6,666 nucleotides of DNA from positions 1 through 6,666 of the forward strand of contig NZ_JBBPEV010000024.1 in the NCBI RefSeq assembly GCF_038069945.1, written 5' to 3'. This document shows, one piece after another, positions 1-5,039 of the stretch. The DNA is from Aquabacterium sp. A3 (GTDB taxonomy: Bacteria; Pseudomonadota; Gammaproteobacteria; Burkholderiales; Burkholderiaceae_C). The notes beneath the pieces were generated by a model. The model searched no databases. It was not told the DNA's origin and was given only the letters and a program-made list of their open reading frames with translations. Every line of letters starts with the position of its first letter. Within the stretch, counting starts at the first letter, position 1. Both the position numbers and the translations under genes were made by a program.

Positions 1-121
1 GGGTCGCGCACCCTTTGACGTGCGTTTCAGCGTCATGGGGGCTGGTCTGCGATGCATTCGGCTCATTTGTCGAAGCGATCACGCCGCCTGTTGCCTCGCA
101 AACGAGTTGTTCAGACCTTCC
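1..121 (-). mobile_element. Insertion sequence end, left copy (IS5-like by tip and target)
   Basis: This segment is the exact reverse complement of 6546-6666. The element tip lies at 121 and its interior runs out of the window past position 1. Read inward from the tip it begins GGAAGGTCTGAACAACTC, which resembles termini of IS5-family elements as I remember them. It interrupts a gene cassette: the bases from 122 onward are an exact copy of 1227 onward, while those below 120 are not. The flanking bases 122-125 are CTAG, which fits the YTAR target of IS5-type elements. The element is truncated by the window, so no transposase domain can be read and the family call is inference. Confidence 0.6.
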
Positions 122-236
122 CTAGAAGTAGAGAAACTATGAACGATATTGCGGCGGCCGCTGCGGCAATCTGGATGGGCTTCCCCAGCAGGTAGGTGAG
201 ATAGCATAGGCTAGCTGTGATGAGAATTCCAATCAT
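111..236 (-). pseudogene. Truncated duplicate of the 87-aa membrane protein gene, cut by IS
   Basis: Bases 122-306 are identical by eye to 1227-1411, the start of the cassette carrying the small membrane protein at 1078-1341. The reading frame opens at the same ATG (234-236) and keeps the first 38 residues (MIGILITASL...). It then enters the IS end, where GGG-AAG-GTC-TGA adds three foreign residues and a stop at 111-113. The remnant holds about one and a half membrane segments and is most likely non-functional. Its cassette boundary is the R' cut point at 306/307, and its own attC was lost with the 3' half. Confidence 0.75.
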
Positions 237-300
237 TGGAATGGCTTATTGAGTTCGATTGATGGGTTTGGCGAATGGCCGTGACGATTGTTTTACGGGA

Positions 301-418
301 GCCTAACTACCAAGGTAACCGGCGCCGGAGCCCGCCAGGGCGGAGGGCACAACCAAGGGCCGTGAAAATGCCGAAGGCATGGCCCTTGGTTGCGTCCGCG
401 TTGACCTGACAGTTAGGC
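301..418 (-). repeat. attC: attC-1 (118 bp), belongs to the cassette of 504-908
   Basis: Read on the minus strand it starts with R'' GCCTAAC (412-418) and ends with R' GTTAGGC (301-307). The inner L'' GGTCAACG pairs with L' CGGTTACC and leaves one extra C unpaired. The centre folds as a hairpin of CCAAGGGCC against GGCCCTTGG. The integrase cut point on the minus strand is between G307 and T306. This copy has a single G at position 362, where most copies have A, which turns one central stem pair into a G-T wobble. It also carries GCTGTGGC just outside R'' where the others have GCTGGGGC. Confidence 0.95.
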
Positions 419-461
419 TGTGGCGCGGAGTGGAAGGTTTTTGCATTACGCCTGCCTGCAG

Positions 462-496
462 TTTTGAGTGTTGTACTTCATGTGTCAATCCGCGCC
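462..496 (-). repeat. Shared 3' cassette element, copy 1
   Basis: The stretch lies between the stop codon (504-506) and attC-1. On the plus strand it reads TTTTGAGTGTTGTACTTC followed by ATGTGTCAATCCGCGCC. It is one of five copies found at this place in different cassettes; the others are at 2118, 2708, 4029 and 5801. It contains a near-palindrome, TTGnAC against GTGTCAA. Its outline resembles the terminal repeats of IS30-family elements (TGTTGCACTT...), but no transposase or second end is present, so that origin is only a guess. Confidence 0.6.
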
Positions 497-503
497 ACGG
501 TGC

Positions 504-908
504 TTAGGCCACTGCATTCTTACTCCCCTTGCTCTCTCTGCTTGGTAGATCCTGCCACCAAGACCACACGCAGGCAACTGTGACTAGAGCAAAGCCTGTT
601 GATGCTTGATAGTGGTGTGGGCTGAACCAGGACGCTGACATTGCCAAGGACATCAGTGCAGCTAACGCAGCTGGGACAGCACGGATTGCCCGCCATAGGC
701 GGCTGTGCTTTGGAAGTGAGACGGAAGCGCCAACAGCAAGAAGAATAAGCACCGAGGCGCTTATTGCTTCCATAAGCGGGATGCTGATGGAGTCACTATC
801 TGGCAGGTAAAAGCCCGCTTTTAGATTGCTGTCGAGGACATGAAAAAGTGTGCCGTTCGCGACAAGCAATGACGCCAGCATTACCAGGAAAGTGCGCAAG
901 CCTTGCAT
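504..908 (-). CDS. Small four-helix membrane protein of unknown function (cassette gene)
   Basis: The product is 134 residues starting MQGLRTFLVML. I chose the ATG at 906-908, which sits 11 nt after attC-2. The longer open frame upstream only translates attC sequence and has no ATG. Four hydrophobic stretches are visible at about residues 6-25, 45-65, 74-93 and 103-118. A basic patch (K67, H68, R70, R73, R76) lies between helices 2 and 3, and the tail is polar and charged (SRESKGSK), which suggests cytoplasmic positive loops in the inner membrane. No signature motif is recognised. No convincing Shine-Dalgarno precedes the start, as is common in cassette genes. The cassette spans 307-925. Function is unknown; a membrane immunity or stress role would be speculation. 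Confidence 0.75.
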   Translation of the reverse strand: MQGLRTFLVMLASLLVANGTLFHVLDSNLKAGFYLPDSDSISIPLMEAISASVLILLAVGASVSLPKHSRLWRAIRAVPAALAALMSLAMSASWFSPHHYQASTGFALVTVACVWSWWQDLPSRESKGSKNAVA

Positions 909-919
909 AGTGCGGAGTG

Positions 920-1037
920 GCCTAACTACCAAGGTAACCGGCGCCGGAGCCCGCCAGGGCGGAGGGTACAACCAAGGGCCATGAAAATGCCGAAGGCATG
1001 GCCCTTGGTTGCGTCCGCGTTGACCTGACAGTTAGGC
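920..1037 (-). repeat. attC: attC-2 (118 bp), belongs to the cassette of 1078-1341
   Basis: R'' GCCTAAC is at 1031-1037 and R' GTTAGGC at 920-926 on the minus strand. The length and interior match the array consensus, including the CCAAGGGCCATG/CATGGCCCTTGG central hairpin and the extra C in L''. The cut point is between 926 and 925. It carries the GTACAA variant shared with attC-6 and attC-9, where others have GCACAA. Confidence 0.95.
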
Positions 1038-1077
1038 TGGGGCGCGGAGTAGAGGGCGTAGAGTTCACGAGAAACCC

Positions 1078-1341
1078 TCAAAAGACTAGCTGTATGACAC
1101 AGCCGGCTACGGAGACAGCAACGACTTTCACAGCATCATGGCGCACGCGATCAACAAGCCAAAAGAGTGCCAGGCAGAAGGCGCCATGGAGCGCTGTGTA
1201 ACCCAATGCACCTAGAAAGCTTGCCCCTAGAAGTAGAGAAACTATGAACGATATTGCGGCGGCCGCTGCGGCAATCTGGATGGGCTTCCCCAGCAGGTAG
1301 GTGAGATAGCATAGGCTAGCTGTGATGAGAATTCCAATCAT
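1078..1341 (-). CDS. 87-aa hydrophobic membrane protein, unknown function (cassette gene)
   Basis: The product begins MIGILITASLCYLTYLLG and has no family I recognise. It is almost entirely hydrophobic. Three or four membrane segments are likely, at about residues 2-17, 21-40 (opening with a run of six alanines at 24-29), 43-63 and possibly 70-87. A short charged loop, DRVRHD, lies at 64-69. An in-frame TAA lies four codons before the ATG at 1339-1341, so the start cannot move far upstream. The 64-nt leader after attC-3 shows no clear Shine-Dalgarno. The stop is only 40 nt from attC-2. The cassette spans 926-1411. Its first 185 bp are duplicated exactly at 122-306, which argues that it is a real and recently copied cassette. 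Confidence 0.7.
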   Translation of the reverse strand: MIGILITASLCYLTYLLGKPIQIAAAAAAISFIVSLLLGASFLGALGYTALHGAFCLALFWLVDRVRHDAVKVVAVSVAGCVIQLVF

Positions 1342-1405
1342 TGGAATGGCTTATTGAGTTCGATTGATGGGTTTGGCGAATGGCCGTGACGATTGTTTTA
1401 CGGGA

Positions 1406-1523
1406 GCCTAACTACCAAGGTAACCGGCGCCGGAGCCCTTCAGGGCGGAGGGCACAAGCAAGGGCCATGAGAATGCCGAAGGCATGGCCCTTGGTTGCGT
1501 CCGCGTTGACCTGACAGTTAGGC
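1406..1523 (-). repeat. attC: attC-3 (118 bp), belongs to the cassette of 1571-1933
   Basis: R'' is at 1517-1523 and R' at 1406-1412 on the minus strand, with cut point 1412/1411. It carries the CCCTTCAGGG variant in the outer stem-loop, shared with attC-7, where most copies have CCCGCCAGGG. Outside R'' the flank is AGAGGGCGTGGAGCATACGGCAA, a version shared with the attC-2 and attC-6 cassettes and different from the GTGGAAGG flank of the others. Confidence 0.95.
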
Positions 1524-1570
1524 TGGGGCGCGGAGGAGAGGGCGTGGAGCATACGGCAACCTGGATTGCC

Positions 1571-1933
1571 TTAACTTGCCGACTGAGTTGAGATGTATTT
1601 TGCAAGTGCTTCGCCCTTGAGTAATTGTCTTGCTGCTACTAGATGAACGGCTGCCTGAATAAGAGTAAATGTGGCATACGGCCAGTCTATTGGGCCGAGG
1701 ATCAAGCTTAATGGTCCGATGAAGCCTAGGAAGTAAAATATATAGCCCAAAGCTTTTGCCGCGCCAGCTTTGCCAATCCAAACGCTCAAACTAAGCGCGC
1801 CAAGCACGGCGGACAAGAACAGCGCTCCACCAGCGTTGGTGGGAAGAAGAACGATGCGAGCGATAGGTAAGAGAATGCTTATTGCCAGCAGTGCAAATAG
1901 CTGCTTAGGGAATTGGTTATTGGGGTGTGACAT
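1571..1933 (-). CDS. 120-aa four-helix membrane protein, unknown function (cassette gene)
   Basis: The protein starts MSHPNNQFPKQLFALL at the ATG of 1931-1933, 23 nt past attC-4. The frame is open further upstream, but only through attC. Hydrophobic segments lie at about residues 11-30, 35-53, 60-80 and 88-103. The N-terminal ten residues are polar, and the C-terminal 15-20 residues are polar with scattered lysines (KGEALAKY). A PIDWPY motif (81-86) joins helices 3 and 4. The layout (short N-tail, four helices) resembles many small inner-membrane DUFs, but I cannot assign it to one. The cassette spans 1412-1962, and the stop TAA is 47 nt from attC-3. Confidence 0.72.
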   Translation of the reverse strand: MSHPNNQFPKQLFALLAISILLPIARIVLLPTNAGGALFLSAVLGALSLSVWIGKAGAAKALGYIFYFLGFIGPLSLILGPIDWPYATFTLIQAAVHLVAARQLLKGEALAKYISTQSAS

Positions 1934-1956
1934 GGTGTGGCCGTGGTTATGTGGGA

Positions 1957-2074
1957 GCCTAACTACCAAGGTAACCGGCGCCGGAGCCCGCCAGGGCGGA
2001 GGGCACAAGCAAGGGCCATGAGAATGCCGAAGGCATGGCCCTTGGTTGCGTCCGCGTTGACCTGACAGTTAGGC
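1957..2074 (-). repeat. attC: attC-4 (118 bp), belongs to the cassette of 2204-2527
   Basis: R'' is at 2068-2074 and R' at 1957-1963 on the minus strand, with cut point 1963/1962. The interior matches the consensus: CCCGCCAGGG outer stem, GCACAAGC and the central CCATGAGAATG loop. The flank outside R'' is of the GTGGAAGGTTTT type. Confidence 0.95.
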
Positions 2075-2117
2075 TGGGGCGCGGAGTGGAAGGTTTTTAT
2101 AGTACAGCCGCCTGCAT

Positions 2118-2165
2118 TTTTGGGCATTGCACTTCACGTCTCAGTCCACGTGTGTCAATCCGCGC
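2118..2165 (-). repeat. Shared 3' cassette element, copy 2 (with small internal duplication)
   Basis: On the plus strand it reads TTTGGGCATTGCACTTCACG, then an extra segment of about 13 bp (CTCAGTCCACGTG or a shifted version of it), then TGTCAATCCGCGC. The extra segment partly repeats the CACGT core, so it looks like a local duplication within the element. It lies between the stop of the DUF2834-like gene and attC-4. Confidence 0.55.
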
Positions 2166-2203
2166 TGGGGTGATATGCGGGAAGCGAGAGGCGGCACTGG
2201 GAC

Positions 2204-2527
2204 TCATTTTCGGCCTTGTTGCATGCGAAGCAGCAGGTAGAACGCGAAGCCAGTAGCTACGCCGGGTGCAATGCCCAACACTATGGCGATCCATCCGTGC
2301 TTGACGCCGGATGACTTTGCTTCATAAAGAACCCAAGAGGTGAGAATGGCCCAGCAGCTAATTGCGTCCAGTGCGTAACCTGATGCATACGGATTGACAA
2401 AGCCAGCGGCGAATGCGCCAACTACATCGGGGTTTTGCATCAATGGTGGCGCGACGATCCAGATGAACGCGGCGGCAAATGCAATGCCGATACCCGCAAC
2501 AATCGATTTGAAGATTTGTGGAGTCAT
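2204..2527 (-). CDS. DUF2834-like small membrane protein (cassette gene)
   Basis: The product is 107 residues starting MTPQIFKSIVAGIG. Membrane segments are predicted at about 8-27, 50-66 and 78-98. The middle of the protein carries the pattern I associate with DUF2834: a GFVNPYASGYALD stretch (N45, P46, D54), then a helix ending W65-x-x-Y-E69, a short basic loop (K71, K76), and a last helix ending in FYLLLR. DUF2834 proteins are short inner-membrane proteins without an established function. The ATG at 2525-2527 is immediately preceded by a GTG that could also serve as the start. It is 20 nt past attC-5, with no strong ribosome binding site. The cassette spans 1963-2553. The family assignment is from memory of the pattern and would need a profile search. 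Confidence 0.7.
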   Translation of the reverse strand: MTPQIFKSIVAGIGIAFAAAFIWIVAPPLMQNPDVVGAFAAGFVNPYASGYALDAISCWAILTSWVLYEAKSSGVKHGWIAIVLGIAPGVATGFAFYLLLRMQQGRK

Positions 2528-2547
2528 CACGATCGTGGTTTGAAGAG

Positions 2548-2664
2548 GCCTAACGCTGAGTTCACCGGCGCCGGAGCCCGTAAGGGCGCAGGGCACCAAC
2601 ATGGGCCATCAAAATCGCGAAGCGATGGCCCATGGTGGCGTCCGCGTGCAACGCCGAGTTAGGC
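2548..2664 (-). repeat. attC: attC-5 (117 bp), divergent copy; belongs to the cassette of 2769-3296
   Basis: R'' GCCTAAC is at 2658-2664 and R' GTTAGGC at 2548-2554 on the minus strand. The architecture matches the other long sites, but the sequence differs through most of the spacer, the L boxes and the central hairpin, which is ATGGGCCATC..GATGGCCCAT instead of CCAAGGGCC..GGCCCTTGG. L'' TTGCAC against L' GTGAA keeps one unpaired G on the 5' side, so orientation is conserved. Compensatory changes on both arms keep the stem paired, which supports a working folded site. The cut point is 2554/2553. Confidence 0.92.
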
Positions 2665-2707
2665 TGGGGAGCGGAGTGGAAGGGGATGGAATAACACATG
2701 ATCTGAA

Positions 2708-2742
2708 TTTATGGGGGTTGCACTTCACGTGTCAATCCGCGC
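2708..2742 (-). repeat. Shared 3' cassette element, copy 3
   Basis: On the plus strand it reads TTTATGGGGGTTGCACTTCA followed by CGTGTCAATCCGCGC. It is close to the copy at 5801-5835 although it belongs to a cassette with a divergent attC. The element may therefore travel or be kept independently of the attC version. Confidence 0.6.
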
Positions 2743-2768
2743 TGGTGGCAGATGAGATATTGCATAAG

Positions 2769-3296
2769 TTACTCACAACGTTTCATCCCGGGTAGCTTTT
2801 TTTCTGTAATGTTTTTATTTTCTGCGCATTTGGAGGATTGGCTGATGCAACGAATTTTGTAGCCCTTGTGCATCTTTGCTTTTTTGCCTTGTACACCTTG
2901 TGTGGCTGTGATGACCCAATTCACGACTGCTTGAGCATCTGCTTGTTCTTCGAGCGTATAGCCGGTCAAGAGATATCGAACTTTGCCTTCGTACATACGG
3001 CGAGCTAAGTTTGGCGCTAACGACGCCAAGGTTGGACCTCCTGCATCAAACAATAAGAAATGCTTAAAAGTAACAAGAGGCGAAGCCCAATCACCAACAT
3101 GCTTGCTCGGAGCTATTCCGACCCACGTAATTTTCCCATCAATTCTATGTTTCCTGGCTTCTGATCCGATGCCGCCAATTCCTATGACGGCCTCATACTC
3201 AAGGTCACGTACTTGACCCATACAGTCGTTGATTCCAAATACCCCATCCTCATTGGGATCGCCTGTATGAGTTCGCTTATAGGTGAGAATGCGCAT
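2769..3296 (-). CDS. Conserved-looking soluble protein, unknown function (cassette gene)
   Basis: The product is 175 residues starting MRILTYKRTHTGDPNEDGVF. There is no signal peptide or membrane segment, so it is probably cytoplasmic. Visible blocks are the N-terminal THTGDP (9-14), FGINDCMGQVRD (20-31), a glycine-rich turn AVIGIGGIGSE (36-46) after a beta strand, and GKITWVGI (54-61). These are followed by VTFKHFLLFDAGGP (75-88) and a helix LAPNLARRMYEGKVRYLLTGYTLEEQADA. The last 40 residues are lysine-rich with three cysteines (150, 157, 174). The block order looks like a genuine enzyme- or nucleotide-binding-type fold, and I have a vague memory of similar hypothetical proteins, but no function can be named. 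The ATG is 12 nt after attC-6 with no clear Shine-Dalgarno. The cassette spans 2554-3314 and is visibly less GC-rich than its neighbours. Confidence 0.78.
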   Translation of the reverse strand: MRILTYKRTHTGDPNEDGVFGINDCMGQVRDLEYEAVIGIGGIGSEARKHRIDGKITWVGIAPSKHVGDWASPLVTFKHFLLFDAGGPTLASLAPNLARRMYEGKVRYLLTGYTLEEQADAQAVVNWVITATQGVQGKKAKMHKGYKIRCISQSSKCAENKNITEKKLPGMKRCE

Positions 3297-3308
3297 GGAA
3301 TTTTGGAA

Positions 3309-3426
3309 GCCTAACTACCAAGGTAACCGGCGCCGGAGCCCGCCAGGGCGGAGGGTACAAGCAAGGGCCATGAGAATGCCGAAGGCATGGCCCTTGGTTG
3401 CGTCCGCGTTGACCTGACAGTTAGGC
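3309..3426 (-). repeat. attC: attC-6 (118 bp), belongs to the cassette without a clear gene
   Basis: R'' is at 3420-3426 and R' at 3309-3315 on the minus strand, with cut point 3315/3314. The interior is consensus with the GTACAA variant. Outside R'' the flank reads GGGGCGCGAAGTAGAGGGCG, then TGGAGCACACGGCAAACTGG, a close match to the flank at the attC-3 cassette. Confidence 0.95.
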
Positions 3427-3867
3427 TGGGGCGCGAAGTAGAGGGCGTGGAGCACACGGCAAACTGGCCGTGGTTCGATGAACAGTGATGCTGCACAGAC
3501 GCTCCCTTTGATGTTTCCAGAGAGTCTGCCAGACGCGCGGTCTTGGTGGAAGACCACCGAGCGTGTTTGGCCAAAAGGCCGATGGCGAATGGCACTTTGG
3601 CGCCCCAGGATGTTGAGCTGACTGCCGCAGGACAGGCGGCCCACAAGGCCGATGGCGTGTGGCACTTGGGCGCAGCGCGGTGGTGAGCAGGCTGCCGGAG
3701 GACAGACGGCCGGACTGAGCGGCCAAAGTAAGACCCCATGCGTGCCGTGCTGCAGGTTCGGCGCGCGTTGAAACCGTTCAAAAGGGTAAGGCAGTGGACA
3801 CCAAACCAGGCTTCCAGAGCCTTCCGAATACTGCTCACTCGACTTCCAGAGAGCTTCGGAAACGAAG
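3427..3867 (-). other. Cassette interior with no convincing gene
   Basis: These 441 bp fill the cassette bounded by 3315 and 3873. All three minus-strand frames stay open for long stretches, and the frames read through attC-6, but none starts with a plausible leader or looks like a folded protein. The translations are rich in R, S, P, H and C. The longest minus frame with an ATG begins at 3739 and stops only inside R' of attC-6. The interior contains the 70-bp tandem repeat described separately. Cassettes without genes are known in large integrons, and some carry promoters or small RNAs; nothing here proves either. Confidence 0.6.
3569..3707. repeat. Imperfect 70-bp tandem repeat, two copies plus a partial
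   Basis: Copy A spans about 3569-3637 and copy B about 3638-3707. Both share GGCCnnAAGGCCGATGGCG, then TGGCACTT, then a more variable centre, then CTGCCGnAGGACAG. A short third start, GGCCGGACTGAGCGGCC, follows at 3708. The copies differ at many sites, including the spacer, so the duplication is not very recent. The ends contain short inverted pairs (GGCC...GGCC), which could form small hairpins. Confidence 0.65.
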
Positions 3868-3985
3868 GCCTAACTACCAAGGTAACCGGCGCCGGAGCCC
3901 TTCAGGGCGGAGGGCACAACCAAGGGCCATGAGAATGCCGAAGGCATGGCCCTTGGTTGCGTCCGCGTTGACCTGACAGTTAGGC
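3868..3985 (-). repeat. attC: attC-7 (118 bp), belongs to the PEP-CTERM cassette
   Basis: R'' is at 3979-3985 and R' at 3868-3874 on the minus strand, with cut point 3874/3873. It has the CCCTTCAGGG outer stem shared with attC-3. The flank outside R'' is GTGGAAGGTTTTG. Confidence 0.95.
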
Positions 3986-4028
3986 TGGGGCGCGGAGTGG
4001 AAGGTTTTGATAACATGTCAGTCTAGAA

Positions 4029-4060
4029 TTTTGGGTGTTGCACTTCCCGCCCCAACCTGC
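4029..4060 (-). repeat. Shared 3' cassette element, copy 4 (decayed at one end)
   Basis: On the plus strand it begins TTTTGGGTGTTGCACTTC, as in the other copies. It then diverges to CCGCCCCAACCTGC where the others have CACGTGTCAATCCGC. The half next to attC is conserved and the half next to the gene is not, so the inner part seems to be the less constrained side. Confidence 0.5.
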
Positions 4061-4086
4061 TTAGGGGCGTGGCGCGGGTCGCCCAT

Positions 4087-4764
4087 TTAATGTGAATGCG
4101 TGCGGCGAGTTTTTGGTGCGGCAAGAAAGCAGCCCATCAGCCCGCCTAAGCCAAAGAGAGCGAGCGTTCCCGGCTCCGGAACTGCTGAGACAGTAATGGT
4201 GGCTACGCCAGAACCCGTGCCATACAACCAGCGACCATCTTGGAGCTCGAAACCGGTCCATTGAGGGCCAAAGCTTGAGAGGTCGTCGGTGATGAGCGGC
4301 GTTGTTACCAGTGACAAATAGCCCTCTAGCGTGTTGACTGAAGAAAAATGGTTGTCCTCATAGACAACTACAGTCCATGGTGATCCTCCATTGATGGTGT
4401 TCGCAAAGCCAAAACGATCGGGATAAATGAATAAAAATGGCGCGTTCAATATTGGCATATCAAACAAGCCCAGCGATGCTTGAGTGATTGTCAGTTGGCT
4501 CAGCTCGTACCCGCCGAGATGTGAGACTTCCCAAAGGTCAATTGCGTCGGATTCCACTGTACCCTTAAAGATCCAGTCGCCTGTGGGGTTGGCTCCATAG
4601 GCTACTCCGCTTGGCACCCCATAGTCATCGTAAATCACATTGCTATACGATTGAGTGATGGTGATGGGTGTTGAATGCGACTGGGTTACAAAAGTGACTA
4701 AGCAAAAAGAGGCGAATAGTTCCTTGAACATGCTCTTCATGGATGTTGATTTCAGTACTGTCAT
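4087..4764 (-). CDS. PEP-CTERM sorting domain protein (cassette gene)
   Basis: The product is 225 residues. The N-terminus has a basic start and a hydrophobic core (LFASFCLVTFVT, about 16-27), then polar residues near 28-32, as in a secretion signal; M9 is an alternative start. The C-terminus has the full PEP-CTERM tripartite signal: VPEPGT (195-200), a membrane stretch LALFGLGGLMGCFLA (201-215) and a basic tail with R220-R221. Such proteins are exported and processed by an exosortase (EpsH/XrtA), commonly in exopolysaccharide-producing Gram-negatives. The middle is a beta-rich, aromatic and acidic secreted domain (VYEDNHFSS, PQWTGFELQDGRWLYG) with no family I recognise. An AAGGA lies about 10 nt before the ATG, and the 74-nt leader contains a promoter candidate. 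The cassette spans 3874-4844. The exosortase must be encoded elsewhere. Confidence 0.9.
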   Translation of the reverse strand: MTVLKSTSMKSMFKELFASFCLVTFVTQSHSTPITITQSYSNVIYDDYGVPSGVAYGANPTGDWIFKGTVESDAIDLWEVSHLGGYELSQLTITQASLGLFDMPILNAPFLFIYPDRFGFANTINGGSPWTVVVYEDNHFSSVNTLEGYLSLVTTPLITDDLSSFGPQWTGFELQDGRWLYGTGSGVATITVSAVPEPGTLALFGLGGLMGCFLAAPKTRRTHSH

Positions 4765-4802
4765 GGGAATTTTTCCTTGTGCTTTGGTGTCCGTTTGCGT
4801 TC

Positions 4803-4831
4803 TTGGTACGAATGGTGTTGTTTGTAGTCAA
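4803..4831 (-). promoter_or_regulatory. Candidate cassette-borne promoter for the PEP-CTERM gene
   Basis: On the minus strand, TTGACT (4826-4831) is five of six to the sigma-70 -35 box. It is followed after exactly 17 nt by TACCAA (4803-4808), a weak -10 with three of six matches. It lies in the longest leader of the array, about 40-65 nt upstream of the start codon. The good spacing and the unusual leader length support it; the poor -10 weakens it. Confidence 0.35.
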
Positions 4832-4838
4832 TGTAGGA

Positions 4839-4928
4839 GCCTAACGCCCGCGGTAAGCTGCGCCGGAGCGAAGCGGAGGGCACCAACAGGCAGAGCCTGT
4901 TGGCGTCAGCTTGACCAACCAGTTAGGC
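4839..4928 (-). repeat. attC: attC-8 (90 bp), unrelated type; belongs to the cassette of 5040-5624
   Basis: R'' GCCTAAC is at 4922-4928 and R' GTTAGGC at 4839-4845 on the minus strand. L'' GGTCAAGCTG pairs with L' CAGCTTACC and again leaves an extra C on the 5' side. The centre has a hairpin CCAACAGGCTCTGCCTGTTGG and an outer CCGCTTCGCTCCGG-type arm. Beyond the R boxes and the general fold it shares little with the 118-bp sites and is 28 bp shorter, so this cassette was probably captured from a different integron. The cut point is 4845/4844. Confidence 0.93.
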
Positions 4929-5039
4929 CATTTTGCCTTTGACATGAACAAGATGCCTCCCAACGTATTACTTTTCAGCCGTAACATTTTTCCATTTTTT
5001 AACCCAACCGCTCATATGAGGGAGATCCTATTGCTTTTT
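4929..5039 (-). other. AT-rich 3' region of the exported-protein cassette
   Basis: These 111 bp separate the stop codon from attC-8. The stretch has T runs on the plus strand (GCTTTTTTTAA, CCATTTTTTAACCC) and is clearly AT-richer than the rest of the window. It lacks the shared 3' element. The A runs on the minus strand are not preceded by a strong hairpin, so no terminator is called. A 34-codon frame (4841-4945) with an upstream GGGAGG runs from here into attC-8, and a 15-codon frame starts at the palindrome CTCATATGAG; neither is convincing. Confidence 0.4.

Noticed and set aside
301..418. Vibrio VCR-type repeats
   Set aside because: The length is similar, but the core and spacer sequence differ from the VCR sequence I know, so Vibrio origin is not supported.
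303..488. Minus-strand frames ending SALAGSGAGYLGS, also at 1408-1605 and 5642-5860
   Set aside because: They translate the shared 3' element and attC and end in the R' box. The similarity is at the DNA level from the recombination site, not a protein family.
998..1201. Plus-strand frames beginning MALGCVRVDLTVRLGRG, also at 2035 and 6373
   Set aside because: The shared start is simply the plus-strand translation of attC. The frames run into unrelated cassette sequence on the non-coding strand.
1518..1781. 87-codon minus frame overlapping the 120-aa membrane gene
   Set aside because: It is a shadow frame of 1571-1933 that continues into attC-3, and the membrane protein frame is clearly the better one.
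2769..2830. Rho-independent terminator from the T run GCTTTTTTTCTG
   Set aside because: The run lies inside the coding frame near its 3' end and is an A run in the sense of the gene. No preceding stem is seen.
3311..3880. 189-codon minus-strand frame over the gene-less cassette
   Set aside because: It has no ATG at its start, runs through both neighbouring attC sites, and its composition (R, S, P, H, C rich) looks like non-coding GC-rich DNA. Two other frames are equally open.
4841..4945. 34-codon frame MSKAKWPNWLVKLTPTG... with GGGAGG 10 nt upstream
   Set aside because: Two thirds of it is translated attC-8, and it ends in the R' box. The ribosome-binding-site match alone is not enough, so I kept it only as a remark.
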